This document shows positions 16,732 through 23,891 of a stretch of 64,000 bases of DNA, in pieces. The notes under the pieces are model-generated. The model had not been told where the DNA came from. It was given only the letters and a program-made list of their open reading frames with translations, and made no database searches. Origin of the DNA: Pseudonocardia autotrophica (GTDB lineage: Bacteria > Actinomycetota > Actinomycetes > Mycobacteriales > Pseudonocardiaceae); NCBI RefSeq assembly GCF_000717175.1, contig NZ_JNYD01000017.1:49529-113528 (forward strand), in the 5' to 3' direction. The translations under genes were made by a program, and so were the position numbers. The first letter of the stretch is position 1. Every line of letters begins with the position of its first letter.

Positions 16732-16771
16732 GGGTCGACACGTCTGGAAACCGGCGGCACGGAGGTGTTGG

Positions 16772-16918
16772 ATGACGCGGACGGCGATGCTCGAGAAGGG
16801 GGCACCCACCGTGGACATGCACGCACCGGCGGGCCGGGCACCGGCCGGACACGACGGGCGGCGGAGGGGTCCCGCCGTCGAGCCGACCGAGGGCCGCGCG
16901 CAGCCGCTGCCCCTGTAG
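16772..16918 (+). CDS. Possible 48-residue small protein
   Basis: A short frame with an excellent ribosome-binding site, GGAGGTG four bases before the ATG at 16772. The product starts MTRTAMLEKGAPTVDMHAP and ends EGRAQPLPL. It is Pro, Gly, Arg and Ala-rich with no Cys and no hydrophobic segment. It lies 40 bases after the DNA ligase and 62 before the glycolipid-binding-like gene. I do not recognise it. The strong start signal is the only evidence, and codon bias alone could sustain a frame this short. Confidence 0.4.
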   Translation: MTRTAMLEKGAPTVDMHAPAGRAPAGHDGRRRGPAVEPTEGRAQPLPL

Positions 16919-16967
16919 ATCATCTGCCCGACGACGGGCGTGTCGTACCGCGCCCGTCCCCGCTCCC

Positions 16968-16980
16968 TACGGTGGTGTCG
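16968..16980 (+). promoter_or_regulatory. Leaderless-type -10 element
   Basis: TACGGT at 16968-16973 is followed by seven bases and the ATG at 16981, which has no Shine-Dalgarno. This suggests a leaderless transcript for the DUF1089 gene. No -35 is convincing. Confidence 0.45.
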
Positions 16981-17589
16981 ATGACGACAATGCTCACCTG
17001 GCAGGCCGACGGCCGTCCGGGCCTCGAGGGCACGCGCGTGCACTTCGGGCCGGGTCCCGCCGGGTTCCGCGCGCTCGGCCGGATCGTCCGGCCGGACCCG
17101 GAGGGCGACTTCACGGCGTCGTACAGCCTGGTCGTCCGCGAGGACGGCACGCTCGGCCGGCTCTCGCTCAGCTCGGCGACGACCGGGTCGGAGAAGCATC
17201 TGACGATCAGCCGGACCGAGGGCTTCTGGCTCCTCGACGACGGCTCCGGCAGCGCGCGGCAGGACTTCGACGGCGCGGTCGACGTGGACCTGGCCTTCAG
17301 CCCGCTGTTCACCGCGCTGCCCATCCGGCGGCTGGGCGCGCACCGCGAGGCCGTCGACGTCGAGGTCCCCGTGGTGTTCGTGTCCCTGCCCGATCTCGAG
17401 GTGACCCTGACCAGGCAGCGCTACCGGACCGTGCGGCCGGGGGAGGGGGACTCGCCGGCGGTGGTCGAGTTCTCCCGCGCGGACCTGCGGGTCGAACTGG
17501 AGGTCGACGCGGACGGGTTCGTGCTCACCGTGCCGGGCCTCGCCGCGCTGGTGTCGAACGAGCGGGCGGAGCCGGCGCCGCAGAGCTGA
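16981..17589 (+). CDS. Putative glycolipid-binding (DUF1089) family protein
   Basis: A 202-residue soluble beta-rich protein. It shows LTWQADGRPGLEGTRVHF at the start, FTASYSLVVREDGTLGRLSL, GFWLLDDG, DVDLAFSPLFTALPIRRL near residue 100 and LEVTLTRQRYRTV, a pattern of the putative glycolipid-binding family PF06475. The family name comes from structural similarity to lipid-binding barrels; no reaction is known. A second ATG three codons downstream could also serve. It converges on tyrA, 13 bases away. Confidence 0.75.
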   Translation: MTTMLTWQADGRPGLEGTRVHFGPGPAGFRALGRIVRPDPEGDFTASYSLVVREDGTLGRLSLSSATTGSEKHLTISRTEGFWLLDDGSGSARQDFDGAVDVDLAFSPLFTALPIRRLGAHREAVDVEVPVVFVSLPDLEVTLTRQRYRTVRPGEGDSPAVVEFSRADLRVELEVDADGFVLTVPGLAALVSNERAEPAPQS

Positions 17590-17602
17590 CGCCCGGCCGG
17601 GG

Positions 17603-18544
17603 CTACTTCCAGCCGCCGACCACGTCGCCGCGGCGGCCGAGCTCGCGCAGCTCGGCGAGGGCGTCGGGACCGTCGAGCGAGACCTCCAGGGCCAGCGGCT
17701 CGCGGGTCGAGGCCCAGCGTTGCCGGGCCAGGTACCCGGACTCGACGGTGGCCTTGAGCCCGCCGGTGGAGGCGAGGGCCCCACGCATCACGCCGAGCCG
17801 GCCGAGGGCCTCGTCGACCGCCGCGAGCAGCGCCGGCCGGTTGCCCTCGCACATGGCCAGGGTCAGCTCGGGGCGGGTGCCCGCGACGCGGGTGCCGTCG
17901 GCGAAGGAGCTGGCGGAGAGGGCGAGGGCCAGGTCGTCGTCGGGCTCGCCGGCGCCGACCGTCGCCAGCACGGCGGCGAGCAGGTGCGGGAGGTGCGAGA
18001 TCCGGGCGACGGCGAGGTCGTGCTCGTCCGCGGCCGCCGGGACCACGCGCGAGCCGCAGGCCCAGGCCAGCTCGGCGACGTCCTTCCACACGTCGAGGTC
18101 GGCGCCGTCGTCGGCGATCACCACCCAGGCGGCCCCGCGGAACAGCTCCCCGTCGCCGGCGGCCCAGCCCGACTCGGCCGTGCCGGCCATCGGGTGCCCG
18201 CCGACGTAGCGGGCGCGCGGGGCGAAGGTGGCGACGGCGTCGGCCACGGCGACCTTCACGCTCACCGCGTCGGTCATCCGGACGGTGGGCGCGACGGCGT
18301 CGACCCGCTTCAGCACGCCCTCGACCGCGGGCAGCGGCACCGCGACCAGCACCAGCGCGTCGGCCTCGGCGGCCCTGCGCAGCGCGGCGTCGAGATCAGT
18401 GTTCACGTCGAACCCGTCGGCCCGGGCGGCGGACGCCGTGCCGTCGGACGCCGCGACGCCCCAGCACTCCCGGCCCGCGGCCCGCGCCGCGCGCAGCAAC
18501 GACCCGCCGATGAGCCCGGTCCCCACCACGCACAGCGCTCGCAT
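17603..18544 (-). CDS. tyrA: Prephenate dehydrogenase
   Basis: A 313-residue TyrA without fused chorismate mutase. The NAD-binding GTGLIGGSLLRAARAAG is at residues 8-24. VGGHPMAGTAESGW near residue 115 carries the conserved prephenate-dehydrogenase His and GTAESG loop, and DEHDLAVARISHLPHLLA near residue 173 is the helical-domain signature. It oxidises prephenate to 4-hydroxyphenylpyruvate in tyrosine synthesis. Opposite the tadA genes, this matches the order known in mycobacteria. The ATG at 18544 is taken as the start because the dinucleotide fold begins there. Confidence 0.9.
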   Translation of the reverse strand: MRALCVVGTGLIGGSLLRAARAAGRECWGVAASDGTASAARADGFDVNTDLDAALRRAAEADALVLVAVPLPAVEGVLKRVDAVAPTVRMTDAVSVKVAVADAVATFAPRARYVGGHPMAGTAESGWAAGDGELFRGAAWVVIADDGADLDVWKDVAELAWACGSRVVPAAADEHDLAVARISHLPHLLAAVLATVGAGEPDDDLALALSASSFADGTRVAGTRPELTLAMCEGNRPALLAAVDEALGRLGVMRGALASTGGLKATVESGYLARQRWASTREPLALEVSLDGPDALAELRELGRRGDVVGGWK

Positions 18545-18588
18545 GGGCGAGCAGGCTAGTCGACCGGCCCGCCCCGCCCGAGCCGTGG

Positions 18589-19902
18589 TCAGTCCCGCTC
18601 CAGCGCCCCCGCCACCCGGAGGATGCCCCGCTCCTCGAGCCGGACGCCCGTGATCTGCACCCCCGCGGGCAGCTCACCCGCGGCGACGGGCGCCGGGACG
18701 GACACCGAGGGCCACCTCGTGAGGTTGAACGGGCTGGTCAGCGCGAGCAGCGCCGACCGCACCGGCACCCCGTCGACCTTCCGCTCGCCGATCGGCGTCG
18801 CCCGCAGCCGGGTCGTGGCGCTGACCAGTACGTCCATGTCGGACACGGCCGCGCGGAACTCCGCGGTGAGCCGCTTCCGGGTCCGCTGCGCCGCCACGTA
18901 CGCGTGCGCGGGCCGGTCCGCGACCATCTCCAGCCGCTCGACGGTCTCCGGCTGGTAGTCCGCCCGCCGCGTGGCCAGCCAGTCCCGGTGCGTCGCGTAG
19001 GCCTCGGCCCCGACGATCTCGGCGTACGCCGCGGCCAGCTCGCCGATGAACGGCGTCCGGATCTCGAAGACCTCGGCGCCCGCCTTCTCCAGCAGCCGCA
19101 CGGACTCCCGCACCGCCTCGGCCAGCACCGGGTCGGCGGCCTGCCAGTAGTCGTCGACCAGCACGCCGACGTGCGCGCCGCGGATGCCGGGCGGCTGGAT
19201 GCCGCCGCCGGTGCCGTCCGGGCGGGACAGGACGTCCCAGGCGACGGAGGCCGAGTGCACGTCCGCGGCGAGGATCCCGACGGTGTCGAGCGTCTCGGCC
19301 AGGGGGAACACGCCGTCGGCCGAGAGAGTGCCGTACTCCGGCTTGAGCCCGACCACCCCGCACAACGCCGCGGGCGTCCGCACGCTCGCCCCGGTGTCGG
19401 TGCCGAGTGCGAGGGGCAGGTGCCCCGCCGCGACCGCCGCGGCCGAGCCGGACGACGACCCGCCGGTGATCCGCGTGGGGTCGCGTGGGTTGCGGGCGGA
19501 GCCGGTGGCGGAGACGTCCCCGGTCGGGCCGTAGGCGAACTCGTGCGTGGCCAGCTTCCCGACGATCACCGCACCCGCCTCGCGCAGGCGCGCCACGACC
19601 GGGCCCTCGGTCGTCGCGGCGGGGGCGTCGGCGAGCACCGCCGAGCCCGCCCGCGTGGGCAGGCCGACGACGTCGAACAGGTCCTTCACCCCGACCGCCA
19701 CGCCGTGCAACGGGCCCCGCCACTCGTGCCCGGCCAGCTCGGCGGCGCGCTCCTCGGCGGTGGCCAGCGCGCGCTCGGCGTCGAGGGTGACGACGGCGGC
19801 GTGGTCGTCCGCGGCGAGCCGGTCCAGGACGTCCCGGACGTGCTCGACGGGCGAGAGCTCGCCGGAGCGCAGGGCGAGGGAGAGATCGCGCAGGCTGGTC
19901 AC
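18589..19902 (-). CDS. Amidase signature family hydrolase
   Basis: A 437-residue amidase. The Ser-cisSer-Lys triad is present: Lys in VAVGVKDLFDV near residue 74, and the Gly/Ser-rich GGSSSGSAAAVAAG near residues 149-162 with the nucleophile in the following TGASVRTPAALCGVVGLKP. The C-terminal ITGVRLEERGILRVAGALE fits AS-family ends. It hydrolyses a carboxamide; substrate unknown. The absence of gatC/gatB nearby argues against a GatA role. The GTG at 19902 starts the protein, 20 bases after the M20 amidohydrolase, so the two are probably co-transcribed. Confidence 0.85.
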   Translation of the reverse strand: MTSLRDLSLALRSGELSPVEHVRDVLDRLAADDHAAVVTLDAERALATAEERAAELAGHEWRGPLHGVAVGVKDLFDVVGLPTRAGSAVLADAPAATTEGPVVARLREAGAVIVGKLATHEFAYGPTGDVSATGSARNPRDPTRITGGSSSGSAAAVAAGHLPLALGTDTGASVRTPAALCGVVGLKPEYGTLSADGVFPLAETLDTVGILAADVHSASVAWDVLSRPDGTGGGIQPPGIRGAHVGVLVDDYWQAADPVLAEAVRESVRLLEKAGAEVFEIRTPFIGELAAAYAEIVGAEAYATHRDWLATRRADYQPETVERLEMVADRPAHAYVAAQRTRKRLTAEFRAAVSDMDVLVSATTRLRATPIGERKVDGVPVRSALLALTSPFNLTRWPSVSVPAPVAAGELPAGVQITGVRLEERGILRVAGALERD

Positions 19903-19922
19903 CCGTCCAGCCTGCCACCCCC

Positions 19923-21128
19923 TCAGAGCAGGGCCAGCGCGGCGTAGAGGGCGGCGCCCGCCGGGATCACCGACTCGTCGAACCGCACCCGGTTGGAGTG
20001 GTTGGGCGAGGTGTCGTGCGGCGAGGCGCCGGGCGGGCAGGCGCCGAGGAAGGCGAGGGCACCGGGCACCCGGGCCAGCACGTAGGCGAAGTCCTCGGCG
20101 CCCATGATCGGTGTGGGCAGGGTGCCGACGCGGGCGTCGCCGAGCAGCCGGCGCGCGACGTCGGACAGCCGGGTCGTGGCGGCCGGGTCGTTGACGGTCA
20201 CGGGGTAGCCGGGCTCGATCTCGACCCGCGCGGTGCAGTCGTGGGCGAGCGCGGTGTGCGTGCAGACCCGCTCGATCTCGGCCCGCACCGCCTGCCGCAC
20301 GCCCTCGGACATCGTCCGCAGGGTGCCCTCGAGCTCGGCGGTCTCCGGGATGACGTTGTCGGTGGTCCCGGCGCTGATCCGGCTCACGGTCAGCACGGTG
20401 GGGTCGTGCGTGTCCACCTTCCGGGTGATCATCGTCTGGAGGGCGCCGACCATCGCCGCGGCCGCCGGCACGGGGTCGACGGCGTGGTGCGGGGCGGACG
20501 CGTGGCCGCCGCGTCCCGTGACCGTGACCCGCAGGACGTCGGCCGCCGCCATGATCGGGCCGGGCCGGGAGTACACCTCGCCGCTCGGCATGGTGGCGCT
20601 GACGTGCAGGGCGTAGGCGGCGTCGGGCCGGCCGCCGGGCCCCCGGCGCTCCAGCAGCCCCTCCTCGATCATCTGCCGGGCCCCGTGGAAGCCCTCCTCG
20701 CCCGGCTGGAACACCAGGACGACGCGGCCGGCGAGCTGGTCGCGCCGCTCGCACAGCAGCCGCGCCGCCGCGGCCAGCATCGCGACGTGCAGGTCGTGGC
20801 CACAGGCGTGCATCACGCCGTCGACCTCGGAGCGGAACGGCACGGCCGCGTCCTCGCGCAGCGGCAGCGCGTCCATGTCCGCGCGGAGCAGCACGGTGCG
20901 GCCGGGCCGGGCGCCCTCCAGCACCCCGACGACCGAGCTCAGCCCGTTCCCGAGGTGTAGGCGCAGCGGGAGGTCGGCGAGGTCGGCGAGCAGGGCGTCG
21001 CGCGTCAGGGGCAGGTCGAGGCCCACCTCGGGCCGGCGGTGCAGGGCGCGGCGCAGCGCCACCGCGCGCGGCTGGAGGGACCGGGCGGCGCCCAGGAGGG
21101 TGGCGGGGGCGGTCGCGAGGTCGGGCAC
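19923..21128 (-). CDS. M20 family metallo-amidohydrolase
   Basis: A 401-residue M20D-type peptidase/amidohydrolase (hippurate or N-acyl amino acid hydrolase-like). Motifs are LRRALHRRPEVGLDLP, LLRADMDALPL, MHACGHDLHVAML with metal ligands, VFQPGEEGFHGARQMIEEG with the catalytic Glu, and GAEDFAYVLARVPG near the end. The lid domain runs about residues 190-300 (GRGGHASAPHHAVDP). It has no signal peptide. It starts at the GTG 21128 and precedes the amidase by 20 bases, so the pair may process N-acyl compounds together. Confidence 0.87.
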   Translation of the reverse strand: MPDLATAPATLLGAARSLQPRAVALRRALHRRPEVGLDLPLTRDALLADLADLPLRLHLGNGLSSVVGVLEGARPGRTVLLRADMDALPLREDAAVPFRSEVDGVMHACGHDLHVAMLAAAARLLCERRDQLAGRVVLVFQPGEEGFHGARQMIEEGLLERRGPGGRPDAAYALHVSATMPSGEVYSRPGPIMAAADVLRVTVTGRGGHASAPHHAVDPVPAAAAMVGALQTMITRKVDTHDPTVLTVSRISAGTTDNVIPETAELEGTLRTMSEGVRQAVRAEIERVCTHTALAHDCTARVEIEPGYPVTVNDPAATTRLSDVARRLLGDARVGTLPTPIMGAEDFAYVLARVPGALAFLGACPPGASPHDTSPNHSNRVRFDESVIPAGAALYAALALL

Positions 21129-21172
21129 GAACCCGATCCTGGCACCGCGGGCACCTCCACCCGAATTGTGGT

Positions 21173-21201
21173 TTGTGACACAGCCGAAACGCGCCTACCG
21201 T
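21173..21201 (+). promoter_or_regulatory. Promoter of the tadA-associated gene
   Basis: TTGTGA (21173-21178) and TACCGT (21196-21201) are 17 bases apart, and the ATG at 21209 is seven bases after the -10. This predicts a leaderless transcript and decides the start, because the alternative GTG at 21200 overlaps the -10. Confidence 0.6.
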
Positions 21202-21208
21202 GAGCGCC

Positions 21209-21727
21209 ATGCCGGTGCAGACGGTGGAGGCGCCCACGGAGGCGCGGGGTTCCTCGCTGCCCGGGTTCGCGGTCGCCGCGATCCGGGAGGAGGGGCGTTG
21301 GCGATGCGTGCGTCTGGATCCCGACGCCCTGGTCGACCTCGACGCCGCGATCACCGAGCTGCGCGGGCTGCGGTCCACCGGCGCCGTCGTCGGGCTGCTC
21401 GACGTCGACGACGAGTTCTTCGTCCTCCTCCGCCCGGTCCCCAACGGCGTGTCCCTGATGGTGTCCGACGCGGTGGCGGCGCTGGACTACGACGTCGCGG
21501 CCGACGTGCTCGACCTGCTGCGGGTGGAGCTGCCGCCGGACGAGGACGCGCTCGACGACGACCCGTGGCCCGAGGGCGACCTCGCGATCCTCGCCGACCT
21601 CGGGCTGCCGGCCGAGGAGCTGGGCGTGCTCGCCGGCGAGATCGAGCTGTACCCGGACGAGCAGCTGGCCGCGATCGGCCGCCGTTGCGGGTTCGGCGAG
21701 GAGCTGGCCAAGCTCATCGGCAGCTGA
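21209..21727 (+). CDS. tRNA adenosine deaminase-associated protein
   Basis: A 172-residue protein found next to tadA across actinobacteria. It has GFAVAAIREEGRWRCVRLD, GAVVGLLDVDDEFFVLLRPVP, ALDYDVAADVLDLL and an acidic stretch (PPDEDALDDDPWPEGD) before LELYPDEQL-like IELYPDEQLAAIGRRCGFGEEL. Its biochemical role is not established. The association is purely genomic. The ATG at 21209 is preferred on promoter spacing. Its stop codon is embedded in the first unit of a 31-bp tandem array that separates it from tadA. Confidence 0.82.
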   Translation: MPVQTVEAPTEARGSSLPGFAVAAIREEGRWRCVRLDPDALVDLDAAITELRGLRSTGAVVGLLDVDDEFFVLLRPVPNGVSLMVSDAVAALDYDVAADVLDLLRVELPPDEDALDDDPWPEGDLAILADLGLPAEELGVLAGEIELYPDEQLAAIGRRCGFGEELAKLIGS

Positions 21728-21851
21728 GCGGAGCTCGCGGAGCGGACATCGGCGCTGAGCGGAGCTCGCGGAGCGGACATCGGCGCTGAGCGGAGCTCGC
21801 GGAGCGAACATCGGCGCTGAGCGGAGCTCGCGGAGCGAACATCGGCGCTGA
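21723..21851. repeat. Tandem array of four 31-bp units plus a partial fifth
   Basis: Units start at 21723, 21754, 21785 and 21816, and a five-base remnant at 21847. Each reads GCTGAGCGGAGCTCGCGGAG followed by CG(G/A)ACATCGGC. Copies 1-2 have G and 3-4 have A at position 23. The array fills the gap between the tadA-associated gene and tadA. Confidence 0.95.
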
Positions 21852-21868
21852 CCGGGCACGATGGCCGG

Positions 21869-22336
21869 GTGCTGCCCACCCCGGCCGACGACGTGCTGCT
21901 CGGCCGCGCCCTCGAGGTCGCGGCCGGTGCGCTGCGCACCGGTGACGTGCCGATCGGTGCCGTGGTCGTCGACGCCGCGGGGCGCGAGCTGGCGGCCGCG
22001 GCCAACGCCCGGGAGGCCCTGGGCGACCCCACCGCCCACGCCGAGATCCTCGCGCTGCGCCAGGCCGCCCGGGTCCGGGGGGAGTGGCGGCTCGAGGGCT
22101 GCACGCTGGCCGTGACCGTCGAGCCCTGCACGATGTGCGCCGGCGCGCTCGGCCTCGCCCGCGTGGGACGGGTCGTGTTCGGGGCGTGGGAGCCGAAGAC
22201 CGGCGCCGCCGGGTCGCTGTGGGACGTCCTGCGCGACCGCCGGCTCACGCACCGTCCCGAGGTGGTGGGCGGGGTCCGGGCCGCCGAGGCGGCGGCGCTC
22301 CTGGAGGCGTTCTTCGCGGGGCACCGGGGGGCCTGA
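21869..22336 (+). CDS. tadA: tRNA(adenine34) deaminase
   Basis: A 155-residue zinc cytidine-deaminase-fold enzyme. HAEILALRQA carries the zinc-binding His and catalytic Glu near residues 54-63. VTVEPCTMCAGALGLARVGRVVFGAWEPKTGAAGS carries the two zinc cysteines near residues 84-87 and the TadA-type segment after them. It converts A34 to inosine in tRNA-Arg(ACG). The start is the GTG at 21869; the ATG at 21861 is out of frame. It follows the associated gene across a tandem repeat array and precedes a tRNA-Ser, as in related genomes. Confidence 0.93.
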   Translation: MLPTPADDVLLGRALEVAAGALRTGDVPIGAVVVDAAGRELAAAANAREALGDPTAHAEILALRQAARVRGEWRLEGCTLAVTVEPCTMCAGALGLARVGRVVFGAWEPKTGAAGSLWDVLRDRRLTHRPEVVGGVRAAEAAALLEAFFAGHRGA

Positions 22337-22370
22337 AATCCGTTGAGACCCGGCTTGTAACCTTGTCGGC

Positions 22371-22458
22371 GGTAGCGTGTCCGAGCGGCCGAAGGAGCGC
22401 GCCTCGAAAGCGCGTGAGGTTCACGCCTCCGTGGGTTCAAATCCCACCGCTACCGCCA
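22371..22458 (+). tRNA. tRNA-Ser (anticodon CGA)
   Basis: An 88-nt class II tRNA. The acceptor arm pairs GGTAGCG with CGCTACC, the anticodon loop reads CTCGAAA giving CGA, a long variable arm follows, and the T arm is GTGGG-TTCAAAT-CCCAC. The 3' CCA is encoded. It reads UCG codons. Confidence 0.96.
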
Positions 22459-22545
22459 GACCCGCCGGGCGGGCCCGCAAGGGCCCCCCGGCGTTCGTCG
22501 TTCCGGGCCGTTGACGTGGGCCGACGCACTCAGGACCATCGACCG

Positions 22546-23520
22546 ATGCGCCTGCTGGACCGAGCCGCCGTCCAGGCCCTCCTCGACCCGGACGCGCTCC
22601 TCGACGCGGTCGCGACGGCCCTGGTCGACCTGAGCACCGGGCGGGCGTCCGTCCCGCCGCGGATCGCGGCACAGGTCGGCGAGCTCGGCCTCCTCGCCGC
22701 CATGCCGGCGTACAGCGAGACGCTCGGTGTCGTCGCCGCGAAGCTGCTGACCCTCTACCCGGGGAACGAGTCGCTGGGGCTGCCGACGCACCAGGCCCTC
22801 GTCGCGGTGTTCGCTCCGGAGGACGGCACCCTGCGCGCGCTGATGGACGGCGACGTCATCACCGCCGACCGCACCGCGGCGGCGTCGGCACTGTCCGTGC
22901 AGGCCCTGGCCCGGCCCGACGCCCGGATCCTGGCCGTGCTCGGCACCGGCCCACAGGCGCAGGCCCACGCGCGCTACGTCGCGCGGATGCGTCCGTTCGA
23001 GGAGATCCGCATCGGCGGACGCGACCCGCACAAGGTCGCCGCGGTCGTCGACTCCCTCGCGGCAGAGGGCGTCGCCGCGCGGGTCTGCACGATCGAGAGT
23101 GCGTTGCACGACGCGGACGTGGTCTGTGCGGCGACCAGCACCCTCCGCCCGCTCGTCGGGCCGGACGGGCTGCCGGACGGGGTGCACGTGGCCTCCGTCG
23201 GCTACCGCCCGGAGGGGCGGGAGGTGGACGCGGCCCTGCTGACCCGGGCGCAGATCGTCGTCGAGCACCGCCCGACCACCCTCGCGCCCTACCCCGTCGG
23301 CTCGAACGACCTCGCCGAGCTGCTCGAGCGGGGGAGGATCCACCCCGACGTCGTCGTCGAGCTCGGGGAGGTGCTCGGCGGCCTGCGCCCCGGCCGGGCC
23401 TGGGACGAGCAGCCCACCGTCTACAAGTCGGTGGGGGTGGCGGTGCTCGACGTGGCGGCCGCGGCGGTGGTCCTCGACGCTGCGGAACGGGCGGGAGCGG
23501 GCCTCGAGACGGCGCTGTAG
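22546..23520 (+). CDS. Ornithine cyclodeaminase / mu-crystallin family protein
   Basis: A 324-residue OCD-family protein. It shows an N-terminal dimerisation part (VPPRIAAQVGELGLLAAMPAY), KLLTLYPGNESLGLPTHQALVAVF, MDGDVITADRTAAASALSVQALARPD, then the Rossmann motif LAVLGTGPQAQAHARYVARM near residue 127 and VGSNDLAELLERG near the end. The family includes ornithine cyclodeaminase, alanine dehydrogenase and ketimine reductases, and residues for one of these cannot be assigned with confidence. The ATG at 22546 is used. It sits between two tRNA-Ser genes. Confidence 0.82.
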   Translation: MRLLDRAAVQALLDPDALLDAVATALVDLSTGRASVPPRIAAQVGELGLLAAMPAYSETLGVVAAKLLTLYPGNESLGLPTHQALVAVFAPEDGTLRALMDGDVITADRTAAASALSVQALARPDARILAVLGTGPQAQAHARYVARMRPFEEIRIGGRDPHKVAAVVDSLAAEGVAARVCTIESALHDADVVCAATSTLRPLVGPDGLPDGVHVASVGYRPEGREVDAALLTRAQIVVEHRPTTLAPYPVGSNDLAELLERGRIHPDVVVELGEVLGGLRPGRAWDEQPTVYKSVGVAVLDVAAAAVVLDAAERAGAGLETAL

Positions 23521-23569
23521 TCCCTGAGAACGACGAACGCCGGGCATCGACCCGGCGCTCGTGCTCGCG

Positions 23570-23657
23570 TGGCGGAGGATAGGGGATTCGAACCCCTGAG
23601 GGATTGCTCCCAACACGCTTTCCAAGCGTGCGCCCTAGGCCACTAGGCGAATCCTCC
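23570..23657 (-). tRNA. tRNA-Ser (anticodon GGA)
   Basis: An 88-nt class II tRNA on the minus strand. The acceptor arm GGAGGAT pairs with ATCCTCC, the anticodon loop is TTGGAAA giving GGA, a long variable arm is present and CCA is encoded. It reads UCC and UCU codons. Confidence 0.96.
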
Positions 23658-23721
23658 GGCGGGAACGATACGCGACGCGATTTCCGACCCCCGCCCCGGG
23701 ACCCTCCCCGGCGCATGTGGC

Positions 23722-23727
23722 TACACT
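23722..23727 (+). promoter_or_regulatory. -10 element of the SRP RNA gene
   Basis: TACACT lies seven bases upstream of the predicted RNA 5' end at 23735. No clear -35 is seen. Confidence 0.5.
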
Positions 23728-23734
23728 CGGCACC

Positions 23735-23820
23735 GGACCCCGCGCGGCGTCCATCCTGTGAACTCCCCCAGGGCCGGAAGGCAGCAAGGGTCAGCGGGCT
23801 CTGGCGGGTGCGCGGGGTCC
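23735..23820 (+). ncRNA. ffs: Signal recognition particle RNA, small bacterial type
   Basis: The universally conserved domain IV is present: GGGCCGGAAGGCAGCAAGGG, containing the GGAA tetraloop and the asymmetric AGCA-type internal loop that binds Ffh. Terminal arms GGACCCCGCGC and GCGCGGGGTCC pair, giving an RNA of about 86 nt. Ends are set by these arms and could differ by a few bases. dnaX follows 71 bases later, a common actinobacterial order. Confidence 0.9.
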
Positions 23821-23891
23821 CCTTCGTTCTCTCCCTCTCCGGCTCCGCCCCTTCCCGAAACTTGTCGGGGGTGGTCGGTAGCCTCGCTCGC

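Noticed and set aside
21723-21851. CRISPR or attachment site
   Set aside because: Direct tandem units with no spacers and no integrase or tRNA overlap.
22371-23657. Integrated element between two tRNA-Ser genes
   Set aside because: No integrase, no repeated tRNA 3' end, and the gene between them has normal composition.
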